In this document: positions 42,350 through 50,940 of the stretch, piece after piece
Layout of the letters: each line of letters opens with the position of its first letter
How positions within the stretch are numbered: the stretch's first letter is position 1
NCBI RefSeq assembly: GCF_000745775.1
Contig: NZ_JQJY01000003.1
Coordinates: 496,001-560,000 of the forward strand
Direction: 5' to 3'
Source of the DNA: Flavobacterium sp. ASV13
GTDB lineage: Bacteria > Bacteroidota > Bacteroidia > Flavobacteriales > Flavobacteriaceae
DNA length: 64,000 nt
Program-made: the position numbers and the translations under genes
Notes under the pieces: model-generated
What the model was told of the DNA's origin: nothing
Seen by the model: only the letters and a program-made list of their open reading frames with translations
Database searches by the model: none

Positions 42350-43117
42350 TTACCCCAACCAAGCTTTAAAATCCTGTACTTTTTCCCGGCTTACAATTAC
42401 CTCATCTTCTTTATAAGATGGCAAAATAACTTTAAGTCGGGAATTAGTATATACCTGAATTTCTTTTATTGCCTGAAGCGGAACAATGAATTTTCTGCTT
42501 ACGCGAAAGAAATCCTTCATATCTAATTCCTGTTCCAAAATTTCCAGAGTTGAATCGATCAAATAATTTCGATTGTCGAAAGTATGAATGTAAGTTCCTT
42601 TGTTTTCACTGAAAAAACATTCGATTTCATCTGTAGTAATTACTTTTAAATGCTGTCCGATTTTAACTGTAAAACGTTTTTTGAACGTTTTCTCAAAAGG
42701 ATTTGAGAGCATTTTTCGTATTTGTTCAAAATCAAGCTGCAAATTACTGCTTTCTGATTCCGGTTTAGGAAGTCGGGTTTTGAATTTCGTCACTGCAACT
42801 TCCAGATCATCTTCATCAATTGGTTTTAAAAGATAATCGATGCTATTCAATTTAAAGGCTTTTAATGCATATTCATCATAAGCCGTTGTAAAAATTATAG
42901 CGCTTTTTATATCTATTTTTTCAAAAATTTCAAACGATAAACCATCGGAAAGCTGAATATCCAAAAATATTAAATCAGGATGCTGATTATTGGCAAACCA
43001 ATCAACAGATTCTTCAACAGAATGCAGCATGGTTTCTACAGCAATATTTAATTTTTCTAATTTTCTTTGTAATAATCTCGCAGCCGGTTTTTCGTCTTCT
43101 ATAATTAATGTGGTCAT
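42350..43117 (-). CDS. LytTR-type response regulator
   Basis: 255 residues: a receiver domain with phosphoacceptor Asp53 (PDLIFLDIQLSDG), acidic cluster IIEDE at 5-9, TTAYDEYALKAFKLNSIDYLLKP, and a LytTR DNA-binding domain from about 150 (VKIGQHLKVITTDEIECFFSENKGTYIHTFDNRNYLIDSTLEILE). The gene lies at the end of the cluster that starts with the histidine kinase at 46582 and includes six 2TM genes, so the kinase is its probable partner. Binds DNA and controls transcription. Length is normal for the group. Confidence 0.94.
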   Translation of the reverse strand: MTTLIIEDEKPAARLLQRKLEKLNIAVETMLHSVEESVDWFANNQHPDLIFLDIQLSDGLSFEIFEKIDIKSAIIFTTAYDEYALKAFKLNSIDYLLKPIDEDDLEVAVTKFKTRLPKPESESSNLQLDFEQIRKMLSNPFEKTFKKRFTVKIGQHLKVITTDEIECFFSENKGTYIHTFDNRNYLIDSTLEILEQELDMKDFFRVSRKFIVPLQAIKEIQVYTNSRLKVILPSYKEDEVIVSREKVQDFKAWLG

Positions 43118-43169
43118 TTATTAAATTGAAAAAATTAACAATTTGGTTTTGGTTATAGTTTTGGTAAAA

Positions 43170-43541
43170 TTACTCCCATTTATTGGTATTTTGAGCTTCT
43201 TTATCCATATACTTCTGAATTTTTTTCTTTTCCCATTCACTGCCAAAAAAGACATCTGGTCCAAAAACAGAAAAAGCATGGATTAACAATGCTATTCCCC
43301 AATAGAAAGCAGTAGAATAAGTATGCCAGTCTGATAAACCGTTGTAAATTATATCTTTTCCAAAGACATCACGGTTTAAATTTGTTACTATAATTATGGC
43401 ATTTACAATAATGTAAATTCGCAAATGCGAGTAAAAGCCTTTTATTCTTTTTACTTTTCGATAAGCAATATTAAAGTTTTCATCTTTACTATATTCCTCT
43501 TCGCCATAATCTTCAAAAATGTTTCTTCCAAAACGTCTCAT
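43170..43541 (-). CDS. 2TM-domain protein, type C, second copy
   Basis: 123 residues. A charged N-terminus (FGRNIFEDYGEEEYSKDE), then FNIAYRKVKRIKGFYSHLRIYIIVNAIIIV (first membrane segment, about 39-55) and WHTYSTAFYWGIALLIHAFSVFG (second, about 72-95), then the conserved tail WEKKKIQKYMDKEA ending in NKWE. It is closest to the adjacent 43559-43927 copy, with long stretches alike. This belongs to the 2TM family (PF13239 type), whose molecular role is not established. Close to the response regulator gene. Confidence 0.85.
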   Translation of the reverse strand: MRRFGRNIFEDYGEEEYSKDENFNIAYRKVKRIKGFYSHLRIYIIVNAIIIVTNLNRDVFGKDIIYNGLSDWHTYSTAFYWGIALLIHAFSVFGPDVFFGSEWEKKKIQKYMDKEAQNTNKWE

Positions 43542-43558
43542 TTTATATGTCTTTTAAA

Positions 43559-43927
43559 TTATTGCCATTTATTTGCTTTCGTAGATTCCTGATTCATATA
43601 TTCCTGAATCTTTCTTTCCTCCCAATCATCACTAAAGAATATGTCTCGTCCAAAAACTGATACAGCATGCATTACTAATGCAATTCCCCAGTAAAAAGCT
43701 GTAGAATAGGTATGCCATTCAAATAAGCCACTATCATTAAAATGGCTTCCAACAAACTCTCTGTTCAAACTCGAAATGATAATAATTGCGTTCACAATTA
43801 GATATACTTTTAAGTGCGAATAAAAACCTTTTATTCTTCTCACTTTTCTGTATGCAATATTAAAGCGTTCATCGCTCGAAAATTCGTTTCTGTATTCTTC
43901 GTACATGCGTCTTCTTAAACGTCCCAT
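43559..43927 (-). CDS. 2TM-domain protein, type C, first copy
   Basis: 122 residues, nearly a twin of the next one downstream: FNIAYRKVRRIKGFYSHLKVYLIVNAIIII and WHTYSTAFYWGIALVMHAVSVFGRDIFFSDDWEERKIQEYMNQE are shared. The two membrane segments and the WEERKI tail are as in the other 2TM copies. It begins 19 bases after the A2 stop. Recent tandem duplication is the simplest explanation for the pair. Confidence 0.85.
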   Translation of the reverse strand: MGRLRRRMYEEYRNEFSSDERFNIAYRKVRRIKGFYSHLKVYLIVNAIIIISSLNREFVGSHFNDSGLFEWHTYSTAFYWGIALVMHAVSVFGRDIFFSDDWEERKIQEYMNQESTKANKWQ

Positions 43928-43946
43928 TTTTTTTATCCTTTAATGA

Positions 43947-44252
43947 TTATTGCCATTTCTTTTTGTTCTCTTTTTCCTTTTCCATCAGTTCTTTTATCTT
44001 TTTTTCTTCCCAGTCTTTTCCAAGAACCGGAAATACTTCAAAAACTTTTAATCCGTGAAAAAGAACTCCAACGCCCCACCACATTAATGGCCAATAAAAC
44101 CAAAGATGATTTGGTGAAGTCATTAAATTTATAACAATCAAAACTATGTTTACTGAAATATAGGCCGTTAAGTTTCCATAAAAACCTTTAATATTCTCGA
44201 CTTTCTTTTTAGCCAGGTAATATTTATCCTCGTCATTAAAATTTACTTCCAT
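43947..44252 (-). CDS. 2TM-domain protein, type A, second copy
   Basis: 101 residues from MEVNFNDEDKYYLAKKKVENIKGFYGNLTAYISVNIVLIVINLMTSPNHLWFYWPLMWWGVGVLFHGLKVFEVFPVLGKDWEEKKIKEL. I use the ATG at 44252, two bases after the stop of the B2 copy, since the neighbours show the same arrangement. Type A copies share the INLMTSP-x-x-LWF pattern and a GVGV-HGLK second membrane segment. The kinase's C-terminus is a further type A copy. Likely membrane protein of the kinase/regulator cluster. Confidence 0.82.
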   Translation of the reverse strand: MEVNFNDEDKYYLAKKKVENIKGFYGNLTAYISVNIVLIVINLMTSPNHLWFYWPLMWWGVGVLFHGLKVFEVFPVLGKDWEEKKIKELMEKEKENKKKWQ

Positions 44253-44254
44253 GA

Positions 44255-44587
44255 TTATTCCCATTTTTGTTTTTTTACTTTTTTATTATCTAAAAGGCTT
44301 TTCAATTTTCGCTCTTCCCATTCTTCATCAAAAATCTTATATGAAGCAAACAAATCGATTACAGATACTAAAAATACACTTGTCCAAATTACCATTACAA
44401 CACTATTTAAATATCGTACAGGAAAGAAATTCAGTGAAACTCCGTAAAATTCTTTTAAAAGATAGATCGTCAATCCAATTGCATAAACAAATGCGTGTAT
44501 ATATAAAGATCTGAATTGAACAGATTTTTTGCTGAAAATTTGTTGAAACTCAAATTTCCCTCGGTCATTATTACAATTTGTTTCCAT
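44255..44587 (-). CDS. 2TM-domain protein, type B, second copy
   Basis: 110 residues from METNCNNDRGKF at 44587. Type B pattern: HAFVYAIGLTIYLLKEFYGVSLNFFPVRYLNSVVMVIWTSVFLVSVIDLFASYKIFDEEWEERKLKSLLDN. Membrane segments at about 33-50 and 67-88. Shares most residues with the first B copy at 44895. The stop codon lies two to three bases before the next ATG, the tight spacing seen along the whole array. Confidence 0.82.
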   Translation of the reverse strand: METNCNNDRGKFEFQQIFSKKSVQFRSLYIHAFVYAIGLTIYLLKEFYGVSLNFFPVRYLNSVVMVIWTSVFLVSVIDLFASYKIFDEEWEERKLKSLLDNKKVKKQKWE

Positions 44588-44589
44588 AA

Positions 44590-44892
44590 TTATTTCCAAG
44601 TTTGTTTATTTTTTTCTTTTTCTAAAATTTCTTTTATTTTTCGCTCCTCCCATTCTTTACTAAAAGCAGGTGAAATTTCAAATGTTTTTAGACCGTGAAT
44701 CACTACTCCTATTCCCCAGCCGAACACACACCATATAAACCATAAATATTCTGGCGAAGTCATCAGGTTTATAACAATCAGGATTACAGTTACCAGAATA
44801 AAAACGGTTAAATGCTCGTAAAATCCTCTAATCTCTTTTACTCTTTTTTGAGCTTTCTGATAACGTTTTGCTTCAGTATAATCTGGTTCCAT
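44590..44892 (-). CDS. 2TM-domain protein, type A, first copy
   Basis: 100 residues from MEPDYTEAKRYQKAQKRVKEIRGFYEHL at 44892, two bases after the stop of B1. The type A pattern INLMTSPEYLWFIWCVFGWGIGVVIHGLK is present and the tail WEERKIKEILEKEKNKQTWK is nearly that of the kinase C-terminus (ILEKENNKQTWK). A longer start at 44904 would overlap the previous stop and is less likely. Confidence 0.82.
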   Translation of the reverse strand: MEPDYTEAKRYQKAQKRVKEIRGFYEHLTVFILVTVILIVINLMTSPEYLWFIWCVFGWGIGVVIHGLKTFEISPAFSKEWEERKIKEILEKEKNKQTWK

Positions 44893-44894
44893 GA

Positions 44895-45224
44895 TTATTC
44901 CCATTTTTGTTTTTCGCTTTCTTTTTCCAAGATACTTTTTACTTTACGCTCTTCCCATTCGGTTCCAAAAATTTTAAACGAAGCAAATAAATCTATTGCG
45001 TTAATTAAAAATGCTGTTGTCCAGATGGCCATTACAAATCCGTTAATATATTTTATGGGCAAAAAATTAAATGGAACTCCAAAATATTCTTTCAATACAT
45101 AAATTACCCATCCAATAAAAAAGACAAATGCGTGTGAATAAAATGATTTAAGCTTCTCTATTTTTCTTTTAGCAAACTGCTGTAAATCATATTCCTCCTG
45201 ATTATTATTGAAATTTGTTTCCAT
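44895..45224 (-). CDS. 2TM-domain protein, type B, first copy
   Basis: 109 residues, METNFNNNQEEYDLQQFAKRKIEKLKSFYSHAFVFFIGWVIYVLKEYFGVPFNFLPIKYINGFVMAIWTTAFLINAIDLFASFKIFGTEWEERKVKSILEKES. Two membrane segments with an aromatic, proline-containing loop. Its ATG overlaps the kinase stop region by one base (45224), so translation is coupled to the kinase. Confidence 0.83.
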   Translation of the reverse strand: METNFNNNQEEYDLQQFAKRKIEKLKSFYSHAFVFFIGWVIYVLKEYFGVPFNFLPIKYINGFVMAIWTTAFLINAIDLFASFKIFGTEWEERKVKSILEKESEKQKWE

Positions 45225-46582
45225 TATTTCCAGGTTTGTTTGTTGTTTTCTTTTTCTAAAATCTCTCTAATTTTACGTTCTTCCCAATCTGAGCTGTAAC
45301 CAAAAACTTTAAAAGCATGCATTACAACTCCAAATCCCCAGCCCAAAGCCGAAAACCAAAACCATTGAAATCCAGGAGAATATCTCAAATTTATAAAAAT
45401 TAAAAACGGAATCACACAACAATACGAAATAACATTTCCGTAAAAACCTTTTAATTCCTCTACTCTTTTTTTAGCTCTGAAATAAGCTTTGTTTTCATCG
45501 CTATAGTCTGCACTTGTTTCCATAACTGTTATTTGTTTAGTTAAAATCGGAATCTTAACTGTGAATGTTTTTTCATTTTGTTCTACTAAAACTTTTCTGT
45601 TGGTTACAATTCCGTATCGGTTTACGATGTTTGTTAATCCAACTCCTTGTCTGTCCTGCAAAACTTCTTTCTTTTGAAAATCATTTTGAATCGCCAGATA
45701 ATCTCCGTCAATAAAAATTCTGATATGCAAAGGTTTTTGTTCGCTTACAACATTGTGTTTTACCGTATTTTCTAATAAAAGCTGCAACGATAACGGAACC
45801 ACTTTTGCATCAGGATTAATGGCTGTTGAAGGCAATTCATAAAACAAACTATTTTCGAAACGCATTTTCAGCAAGTTCATGTACGTTTTCGCAAATGACA
45901 ATTCGTCTTCAACTGAAACCAATTCTTTATCTTTTTGCTCCAAAACATAGCGATAGATTTTAGACAAAGAAGTGGTAAATCGTTGTGCATTATCTGGATT
46001 TTCTTCAATCAAAGAACTTAATACATTCAAACTGTTAAAAAGGAAATGTGGATCAATTTGATTTTTTAAGCTTTCGAATTTAGCATTTGCTGTTCCGGCG
46101 ATAATCTTTTGTTGCGTGATTTCAAATTTTGATGCCTGTTTCCATTTTACCATAAAACTTCTGGCCTGCAAGAAAGTCGAAACTCCTAAAGAAACAACGA
46201 TATAAAAAAGATGCACCCAAAGCATTCTTGCACTAAAAAATACATCTAAAGTCACGTGTTGCAGGATAACAAAAATGAAATAATTTATTCCTAAAACTAC
46301 CGGAACCGTATACAACACAGTAGTCAGGATTCCGTAATAAACTCTCAAATTTGTTTGTTCCAGCCAATCCCATTTTTTATCCAGATAAACACTAATAAAT
46401 CCGTTTCCAAAACCGAGTCCGAAAGAATAAAGACAGCTTACAAAAAAAGTTACTGCAACGTTTTTAACACTGAAATCGTCTCCTAAAAATGCTGAAAATA
46501 ATATGGCAAAGACCATAGAAATCTTGAAACATGTGATTGTTCCATTTCTTACATCTGCAAAGCTACTTCTATAGTCTTTCAT
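45224..46582 (-). CDS. LytS/YehU-type sensor histidine kinase with a fused C-terminal 2TM domain
   Basis: 452 residues. About four membrane helices (residues 20-140), then the HisKA_7TM/LytS-type kinase core: IDPHFLFNSL with phosphorylated His179, LLLENTVKHN with Asn272 of the N-box, and GVGLTNIVNRYG of the G-box. From about 354 the protein continues METSADYSDENKAYFRAKKRVEELKGFYG..., which is a type A 2TM domain. Met354 looks like the former start of a separate 2TM gene. The partner is the LytTR regulator at 42350. Signal unknown. Confidence 0.9.
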   Translation of the reverse strand: MKDYRSSFADVRNGTITCFKISMVFAILFSAFLGDDFSVKNVAVTFFVSCLYSFGLGFGNGFISVYLDKKWDWLEQTNLRVYYGILTTVLYTVPVVLGINYFIFVILQHVTLDVFFSARMLWVHLFYIVVSLGVSTFLQARSFMVKWKQASKFEITQQKIIAGTANAKFESLKNQIDPHFLFNSLNVLSSLIEENPDNAQRFTTSLSKIYRYVLEQKDKELVSVEDELSFAKTYMNLLKMRFENSLFYELPSTAINPDAKVVPLSLQLLLENTVKHNVVSEQKPLHIRIFIDGDYLAIQNDFQKKEVLQDRQGVGLTNIVNRYGIVTNRKVLVEQNEKTFTVKIPILTKQITVMETSADYSDENKAYFRAKKRVEELKGFYGNVISYCCVIPFLIFINLRYSPGFQWFWFSALGWGFGVVMHAFKVFGYSSDWEERKIREILEKENNKQTWK

Positions 46583-46605
46583 TCTAAATCAGCTTAAATT
46601 AGTTT

Positions 46606-47229
46606 TTATTTTTTACAATTTTTTTGAGTTTCCAAAGCTCTTTCTAATCCCCATTTTGGTGAAAAAGGTGTTGCAGGTTTAAATGTAGCAAAAAGTTCAA
46701 TAGCTCTGTCAACTTGTGCACATAATGGTTTTGTATCTACACCTGACCATTTTGCTCCTCCAATTTGATAATCAGCTTCACCAAAAACAATTCTCGGATT
46801 ATTTGGGTCGATCGCTTTTCCTTTTGCGTAAGCTTCCATCACTTTAGCCGAATATTTCATTCCGTTTGTCATTGGATCTGCAACTACCCAAGCCGTATAA
46901 ATTAAAGCCTGCATAGCATAAAGTTCGGCATTATTTTGATCTTTTATAAATTCAACATCTAATGCATCTTGAGCTTTAGTTAATAACAAATCGATTTTTG
47001 TTTTATCTTTTTCGCTAAAAGCCGATGTCGTGTTGATTAAAGCTACATAATAATTTGGCAGATAACTGTTTTTCTCCGCTGCTGCGATTCTTTCAAACAT
47101 TGCCGAAGCTTCTGCATTTTTTCCTTCTTTCCAAAGCCCGAAAGCTTTTCCCATTCCTTGTTCAAATTGTGTTTGTGCAGATAATAAACTGCAAATAAAT
47201 AATGTAATAACTGTGATAATTTTGGTCAT
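46606..47229 (-). CDS. Exported TPR-like protein
   Basis: 207 residues with signal peptide MTKIITVITLFICSLLSAQ. The mature part has helical repeats: GLWKEGKNAEASAMFERIAAAEKNSYLPNYYVAL, AELYAMQALIYTA and VMEAYAKGKAIDPNNPRIVFGEADY, resembling tetratricopeptides. The C-terminus is FATFKPATPFSPKWGLERALETQK. Function unknown. It lies 24 bases upstream of the kinase gene in the same orientation, so it may be transcribed with the kinase-2TM cluster. A -7 box TACTTTTG is found about 160 bases upstream. Confidence 0.78.
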   Translation of the reverse strand: MTKIITVITLFICSLLSAQTQFEQGMGKAFGLWKEGKNAEASAMFERIAAAEKNSYLPNYYVALINTTSAFSEKDKTKIDLLLTKAQDALDVEFIKDQNNAELYAMQALIYTAWVVADPMTNGMKYSAKVMEAYAKGKAIDPNNPRIVFGEADYQIGGAKWSGVDTKPLCAQVDRAIELFATFKPATPFSPKWGLERALETQKNCKK

Positions 47230-47555
47230 GATTTCTTTTTTTTAAGGTTATTTTTTGTTGATGATTAAAACTCTTTTTTTTAAGGTTCAGAGTTGCAAAG
47301 TGACAAAGGCTTGATTTTCTTATTAAATAAACTTTGAACCTTTGTCACTTTGTTTCTTTGTTCCTTTTAATTTATACTTCAAAAGTATGTCTGTTTTTAC
47401 TCTTTTAAAATTAAATGATACCGAGTTGTCGAATTTGGTTACTGAATTGTTTTTTTTAAGCTACTAAGATTCTGAGTGGCTAAGATTCTAAGTTTTTCAG
47501 CGAGACAAAACCTTAGTAACTCAGAATCTTAGCAACTTAGTAGCTTTAACGCGAA
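47230..47555. other. Repeat-containing region between TPR gene and TonB receptor gene
   Basis: 326 bases. gcaaagtgacaaaggcttg (47294) pairs loosely with cctttgtcactttg (47338). A second hairpin, aagctactaagattctgag (47457) with ctcagaatcttagcaactta (47520), is built of 'cttag' units. A minus-strand -7 box CAAAAGTA (plus 47380-47387) may serve the TPR gene. No gene seen. Confidence 0.65.
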
Positions 47556-49715
47556 CTACAAGTTTTTCAACTGATTCTCATTTTTATTCTGGCTAATAGT
47601 CCAGAAGAAACCTACGAAGAAGAATCTATCAGCTGTAGGTACAACAGCTTGTCTTTGATATACTCCGTTTGGATCTGGCAGTTTTGCATAATCATATCCA
47701 AATATATTTTGCGTTCCTAAAATGTTTGAAACAGAGAAATAAAGGATTTTTTGTGTTGTCAACAAATACGCCCAGTTGAAACTCAAACTATTGTATGATT
47801 TAGTTTTTCCGTTCATAAATTGTGTTTGGTTTGGATCATTGTACGGACGACCTGAACTGAAACTGTTTGTAAAACCAATTTGCGATTTCCAGTCGGTAAT
47901 AAAATATTTAGTTACTACAGACAAACTGTGATTGGCTACAAAACTTGGCGTCGCCATAGTTGGAAAGTTTTTATATTGTCTTTCTGAATCGATATAAGAA
48001 TAAGAAATCCAGTATTCTAAGTTTTTATACAAATTGCTATCTCTCCAAAACAAATCGATACCTTTTGCATATCCTGAACCGTTGTTATTGAATACTGAAT
48101 TGTATTGAATATCTCTCGTATCATATTGCACTAAATTGTCATACTCTTTATAATAAGCCTCTGCTCTAAAAGTCTGTCCTGGTTTTGTGAATTGATAATT
48201 CAGGATATAATGTCTTGCTTTTTCACTTTCAAATTGATGATATTTTGAATATTTAATATAATCAACAACAGGCGTTTGCGAAAAATCTCCGTAAGCAAAA
48301 GAGAATTGGCTGCTTTTTGAAACTTTGTAAGCCAATGAAGCTCTTGGCGCAATATTATTTTCGTTTAACAAACTATTATTTGAATATCTCAATCCAACTT
48401 TCATTGCCAGTTTTTTAGAAAATAGAATATCTGCTTCGGTATATGCTGCAAAAATGTTCGAATCGTAACCGTTTGACACATCAATAGAAACATTATCATC
48501 TACATTTTCGTTGAATTTTGTGATGAAATAATCGGTACCAAAAGACAATTTAAAATAGTTTGAAACTTTTTTCTGCAATTTTAATTTCAGCTGAGCAGCA
48601 TTTTCGTTGTTGTCAACATCGGTGATATTGTATGTCATTTTATTTTTGCTGTAGCCGTAACTAATTCCAGAAGTCAACTGCCAGCCCGTTCCAAAAGTTC
48701 CTTTATAAGAAGAATTCAAATAGAAATTATTGTTGTTCATATCTGTTCTGATTGGATTTTCAAAATTGATATTCTTCTGATTTAAATCGAATTTTTCTGA
48801 ATCGAAAGAAGCATATAATTTAAAGATTCCGTTTGTGAAATTGTATCTGTAAACGGTTTCTCCACCAAGTGATTGATACGGATTATTCCAATCTACATTT
48901 TGAGGAATTACCGCCTGATAAGGTGCTAAGTTCACATACATCATGTTTACGCTCAAAGAACTTTTCTTGAATTTTTGCGTATTTCCTAAGCCCAAACCAA
49001 CAGTCATAAATGAAATATCTGTTTTTTCATGGTCTTCTTCATCATTCGTATTCAAAAGCAAAACACTTGATAAAGCTTCACCATATTCTGCAGAGTAACC
49101 TCCGGTAGAAAAAGCAATTCCACTAAACAAGAAAGGAGAAAATCTACTTCTTGTAGGCAAATTATTTGTTGTTGCTCCGTAGGGTTGCGCAACGCGAATT
49201 CCGTCAACAAAAGTCTGAGTTTCGCTGGCTTCTCCACCACGCACAAACAAACGTCCGTCCTCGCCTACATTCTGCGTTCCCGGCAAAGTCTGTAAAGCCG
49301 CGATAATATTTCCGGCAGAACCAGCTGTAGTTACAATATCTAAAGGTTTCAAAACCGAAACTCTAGCTTTATCACCAGATTCTAATGTTCCGGCAGTGAT
49401 AACAACCGCATCTAGCGTGTTAACATTTTCTCTTAATTTGATTGTTTGGTCTTTGTAATTTGCAACATCAATTTCTTGTTTGAAAGTTTCAAAAAGTAAA
49501 AAACTTACTACGATAAACTTATTTCCCGTTTCACTGGTTTGAAAAGAAAAGTCTCCCGTCTCAGAACTTGTAGCTCCGTCATAAGTTCCGTCAATATAAA
49601 TATTTGCGCCAGCAACTGGTTTTCCTTTTTGGTCTACTACTTTTCCTGAAATAGTACTTTGGGCAAAAGTAAAAATGCTTATTAATAATAAAATAAAAGT
49701 AATTCTAGTTTTCAT
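47556..49715 (-). CDS. TonB-dependent outer-membrane receptor
   Basis: 719 residues. Signal peptide MKTRITFILLLISIFTFAQ, then a CarboxypepD_reg-like beta-sandwich (SGKVVDQKGKPVAGANIYIDGTYDGATSSETGDFSF, about 22-105), a plug domain (about 108-220; SAGNIIAALQTLPGTQNVGEDGRLFVRGGEASETQTFVDG) and a barrel to the end. Takes up an iron complex, vitamin or other small molecule through TonB energy. Length is on the short side for a CarboxypepD-bearing receptor. The -7 box TACATTTG lies 22 bases before the ATG. No SusD-like partner is adjacent, so it is not a polysaccharide-utilisation pair. Substrate unknown. Confidence 0.93.
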   Translation of the reverse strand: MKTRITFILLLISIFTFAQSTISGKVVDQKGKPVAGANIYIDGTYDGATSSETGDFSFQTSETGNKFIVVSFLLFETFKQEIDVANYKDQTIKLRENVNTLDAVVITAGTLESGDKARVSVLKPLDIVTTAGSAGNIIAALQTLPGTQNVGEDGRLFVRGGEASETQTFVDGIRVAQPYGATTNNLPTRSRFSPFLFSGIAFSTGGYSAEYGEALSSVLLLNTNDEEDHEKTDISFMTVGLGLGNTQKFKKSSLSVNMMYVNLAPYQAVIPQNVDWNNPYQSLGGETVYRYNFTNGIFKLYASFDSEKFDLNQKNINFENPIRTDMNNNNFYLNSSYKGTFGTGWQLTSGISYGYSKNKMTYNITDVDNNENAAQLKLKLQKKVSNYFKLSFGTDYFITKFNENVDDNVSIDVSNGYDSNIFAAYTEADILFSKKLAMKVGLRYSNNSLLNENNIAPRASLAYKVSKSSQFSFAYGDFSQTPVVDYIKYSKYHQFESEKARHYILNYQFTKPGQTFRAEAYYKEYDNLVQYDTRDIQYNSVFNNNGSGYAKGIDLFWRDSNLYKNLEYWISYSYIDSERQYKNFPTMATPSFVANHSLSVVTKYFITDWKSQIGFTNSFSSGRPYNDPNQTQFMNGKTKSYNSLSFNWAYLLTTQKILYFSVSNILGTQNIFGYDYAKLPDPNGVYQRQAVVPTADRFFFVGFFWTISQNKNENQLKNL

Positions 49716-49735
49716 GATCTTGGTTTTTGATGAAG

Positions 49736-49743
49736 CAAATGTA
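49736..49743 (-). promoter_or_regulatory. -7 box of the TonB receptor gene
   Basis: TACATTTG on the minus strand (plus CAAATGTA). About 21-28 bases before the start codon. Confidence 0.55.
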
Positions 49744-49854
49744 TTTTAACATTTCTTGTTAAAAAATATTAAATAACCCAATTGTAGAATTTCGGGGATG
49801 AGTTGTAAAATACTTATTTGTATCTTAGCTGTAGTGTTTCTAAAACTATTAACT

Positions 49855-50313
49855 ATGTCAGAAAGTAAAAGAGTTTCGAATTTATATCAATCCATTTATA
49901 ATGGAAATCCATGGCTTGAAGTTACCTTAGCAGATACTTTAAAAGATGTAACTGCAGCTCAGGCTTATAAAAAAATCAATCCTAATTTAAACACAATTTG
50001 GGAAATTGTCAATCACCTAATACAATGGAGAAGAAACATATTAAAACGTGTTCAAGGAGAAATAATTACAACTCCCGATCATAATTATTTTGTGCCAATT
50101 TTAGATTCATCTGAGCCAGCTTGGGAACAATCACTACAAAGTCTGGCAAAATCTCAGGAATTATGGAATGATTGTTTGAGTAATTTTAATGATGCCGATT
50201 TTGATAAAATAGATCAAAATAATAATCATAACTTTTATGAAGATATTCACGGAATTATTCAGCACGATGTGTATCATTTAGGGCAAATTGTTATTTTGAA
50301 GAAATTACTATAA
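49855..50313 (+). CDS. DinB-family four-helix-bundle protein
   Basis: 152 residues from MSESKRVSNLYQSIYNG at 49855. The DinB/YfiT metal triad is His54 (IWEIVNHLIQWR), His137 (GIIQHDVY) and His141 (YHLGQI). Members include thiol-dependent transferases such as bacillithiol transferases, though many have no known substrate. The longer open frame to 49798 would add a hydrophobic N-terminus not found in the family and is rejected. Single gene divergent from the TonB receptor. Cytoplasmic. Confidence 0.9.
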   Translation: MSESKRVSNLYQSIYNGNPWLEVTLADTLKDVTAAQAYKKINPNLNTIWEIVNHLIQWRRNILKRVQGEIITTPDHNYFVPILDSSEPAWEQSLQSLAKSQELWNDCLSNFNDADFDKIDQNNNHNFYEDIHGIIQHDVYHLGQIVILKKLL

Positions 50314-50344
50314 CAGACAACAAAATTTTACTTTTTTTGGCAAT

Positions 50345-50450
50345 CTTGTCATTCCGAGGAACGAGGAATCTTCACGAGTAACTCTACAAAGATTGGCGAT
50401 TTTGCACACGGAGTTTCTTACGAAGATTCCTCGTTCCTCGGAATGACAAA
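50345..50450. repeat. 105-base hairpin element (cgaggaacgaggaat family), copy 3
   Basis: cttgtcattccgaggaacga and its reverse complement at the two ends, interior actctacaaagattggcgat. Copies 1 and 2 are at 16347 and 32925. Confidence 0.9.
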
Positions 50451-50479
50451 ATTGAGAGCCATTTTTAAATAAATATTAT

Positions 50480-50938
50480 ATGAAAAAATCAATATTATTA
50501 CTCGTTTTTTTATTGATGAATGCAATCGGATTTTCTCAAGAAACCGAAGTCAAATACGATGAAAATCTTGCAAAATCTCTTCATGCCGACGAATACGGAA
50601 TGAAAAAATATGTTTTCTGCTTATTAAAATCAGGAACCAATACAACAGCTTCAAAAGAGGAAACTAAAAAATTATTTGAAGGTCATATGGCAAACATTGG
50701 CAAACTTGCCAAAGAAGGAAAACTAGTTGTTGCCGGACCTTTCATGAAAAACGACCGAAATTATCGCGGTATTTACGTTTTTAACGTAGAAACAATTGAA
50801 GAAGCTAAAGCGCTTGTTGCCACTGATCCCGCAATAAAAGCAAACTTACTCGAAGCCGAATTAACGCCTTGGTATTGCACCGCAGCTTTGCAGGAAACTG
50901 TGAAAATACACGAGAAAATCGCCAAGACGAAAATGTAA
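50480..50938 (+). CDS. Exported YciI-like protein
   Basis: 152 residues with a signal peptide (MKKSILLLVFLLMNAIGFSQ). The core is the YciI/ferredoxin-like fold: YVFCLLKSG, HMANIGKLAKEGKLVVAGPFMKNDRNYRGIYVF, ATDPAIKANLLEAELTPWY. The conserved His and Asp pair (H of GHMANIG, D of TDPAI) is as in YciI. YciI proteins are usually cytoplasmic; export is less usual. It ends two bases before the acetyltransferase start, so it is in that operon. Confidence 0.87.
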   Translation: MKKSILLLVFLLMNAIGFSQETEVKYDENLAKSLHADEYGMKKYVFCLLKSGTNTTASKEETKKLFEGHMANIGKLAKEGKLVVAGPFMKNDRNYRGIYVFNVETIEEAKALVATDPAIKANLLEAELTPWYCTAALQETVKIHEKIAKTKM

Positions 50939-50940
50939 AT

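Noticed and set aside
47556..49715. Polysaccharide-utilisation (SusC/SusD) pair
   Set aside because: The receptor has no adjacent SusD-like lipoprotein or glycoside hydrolases and is shorter than SusC proteins.
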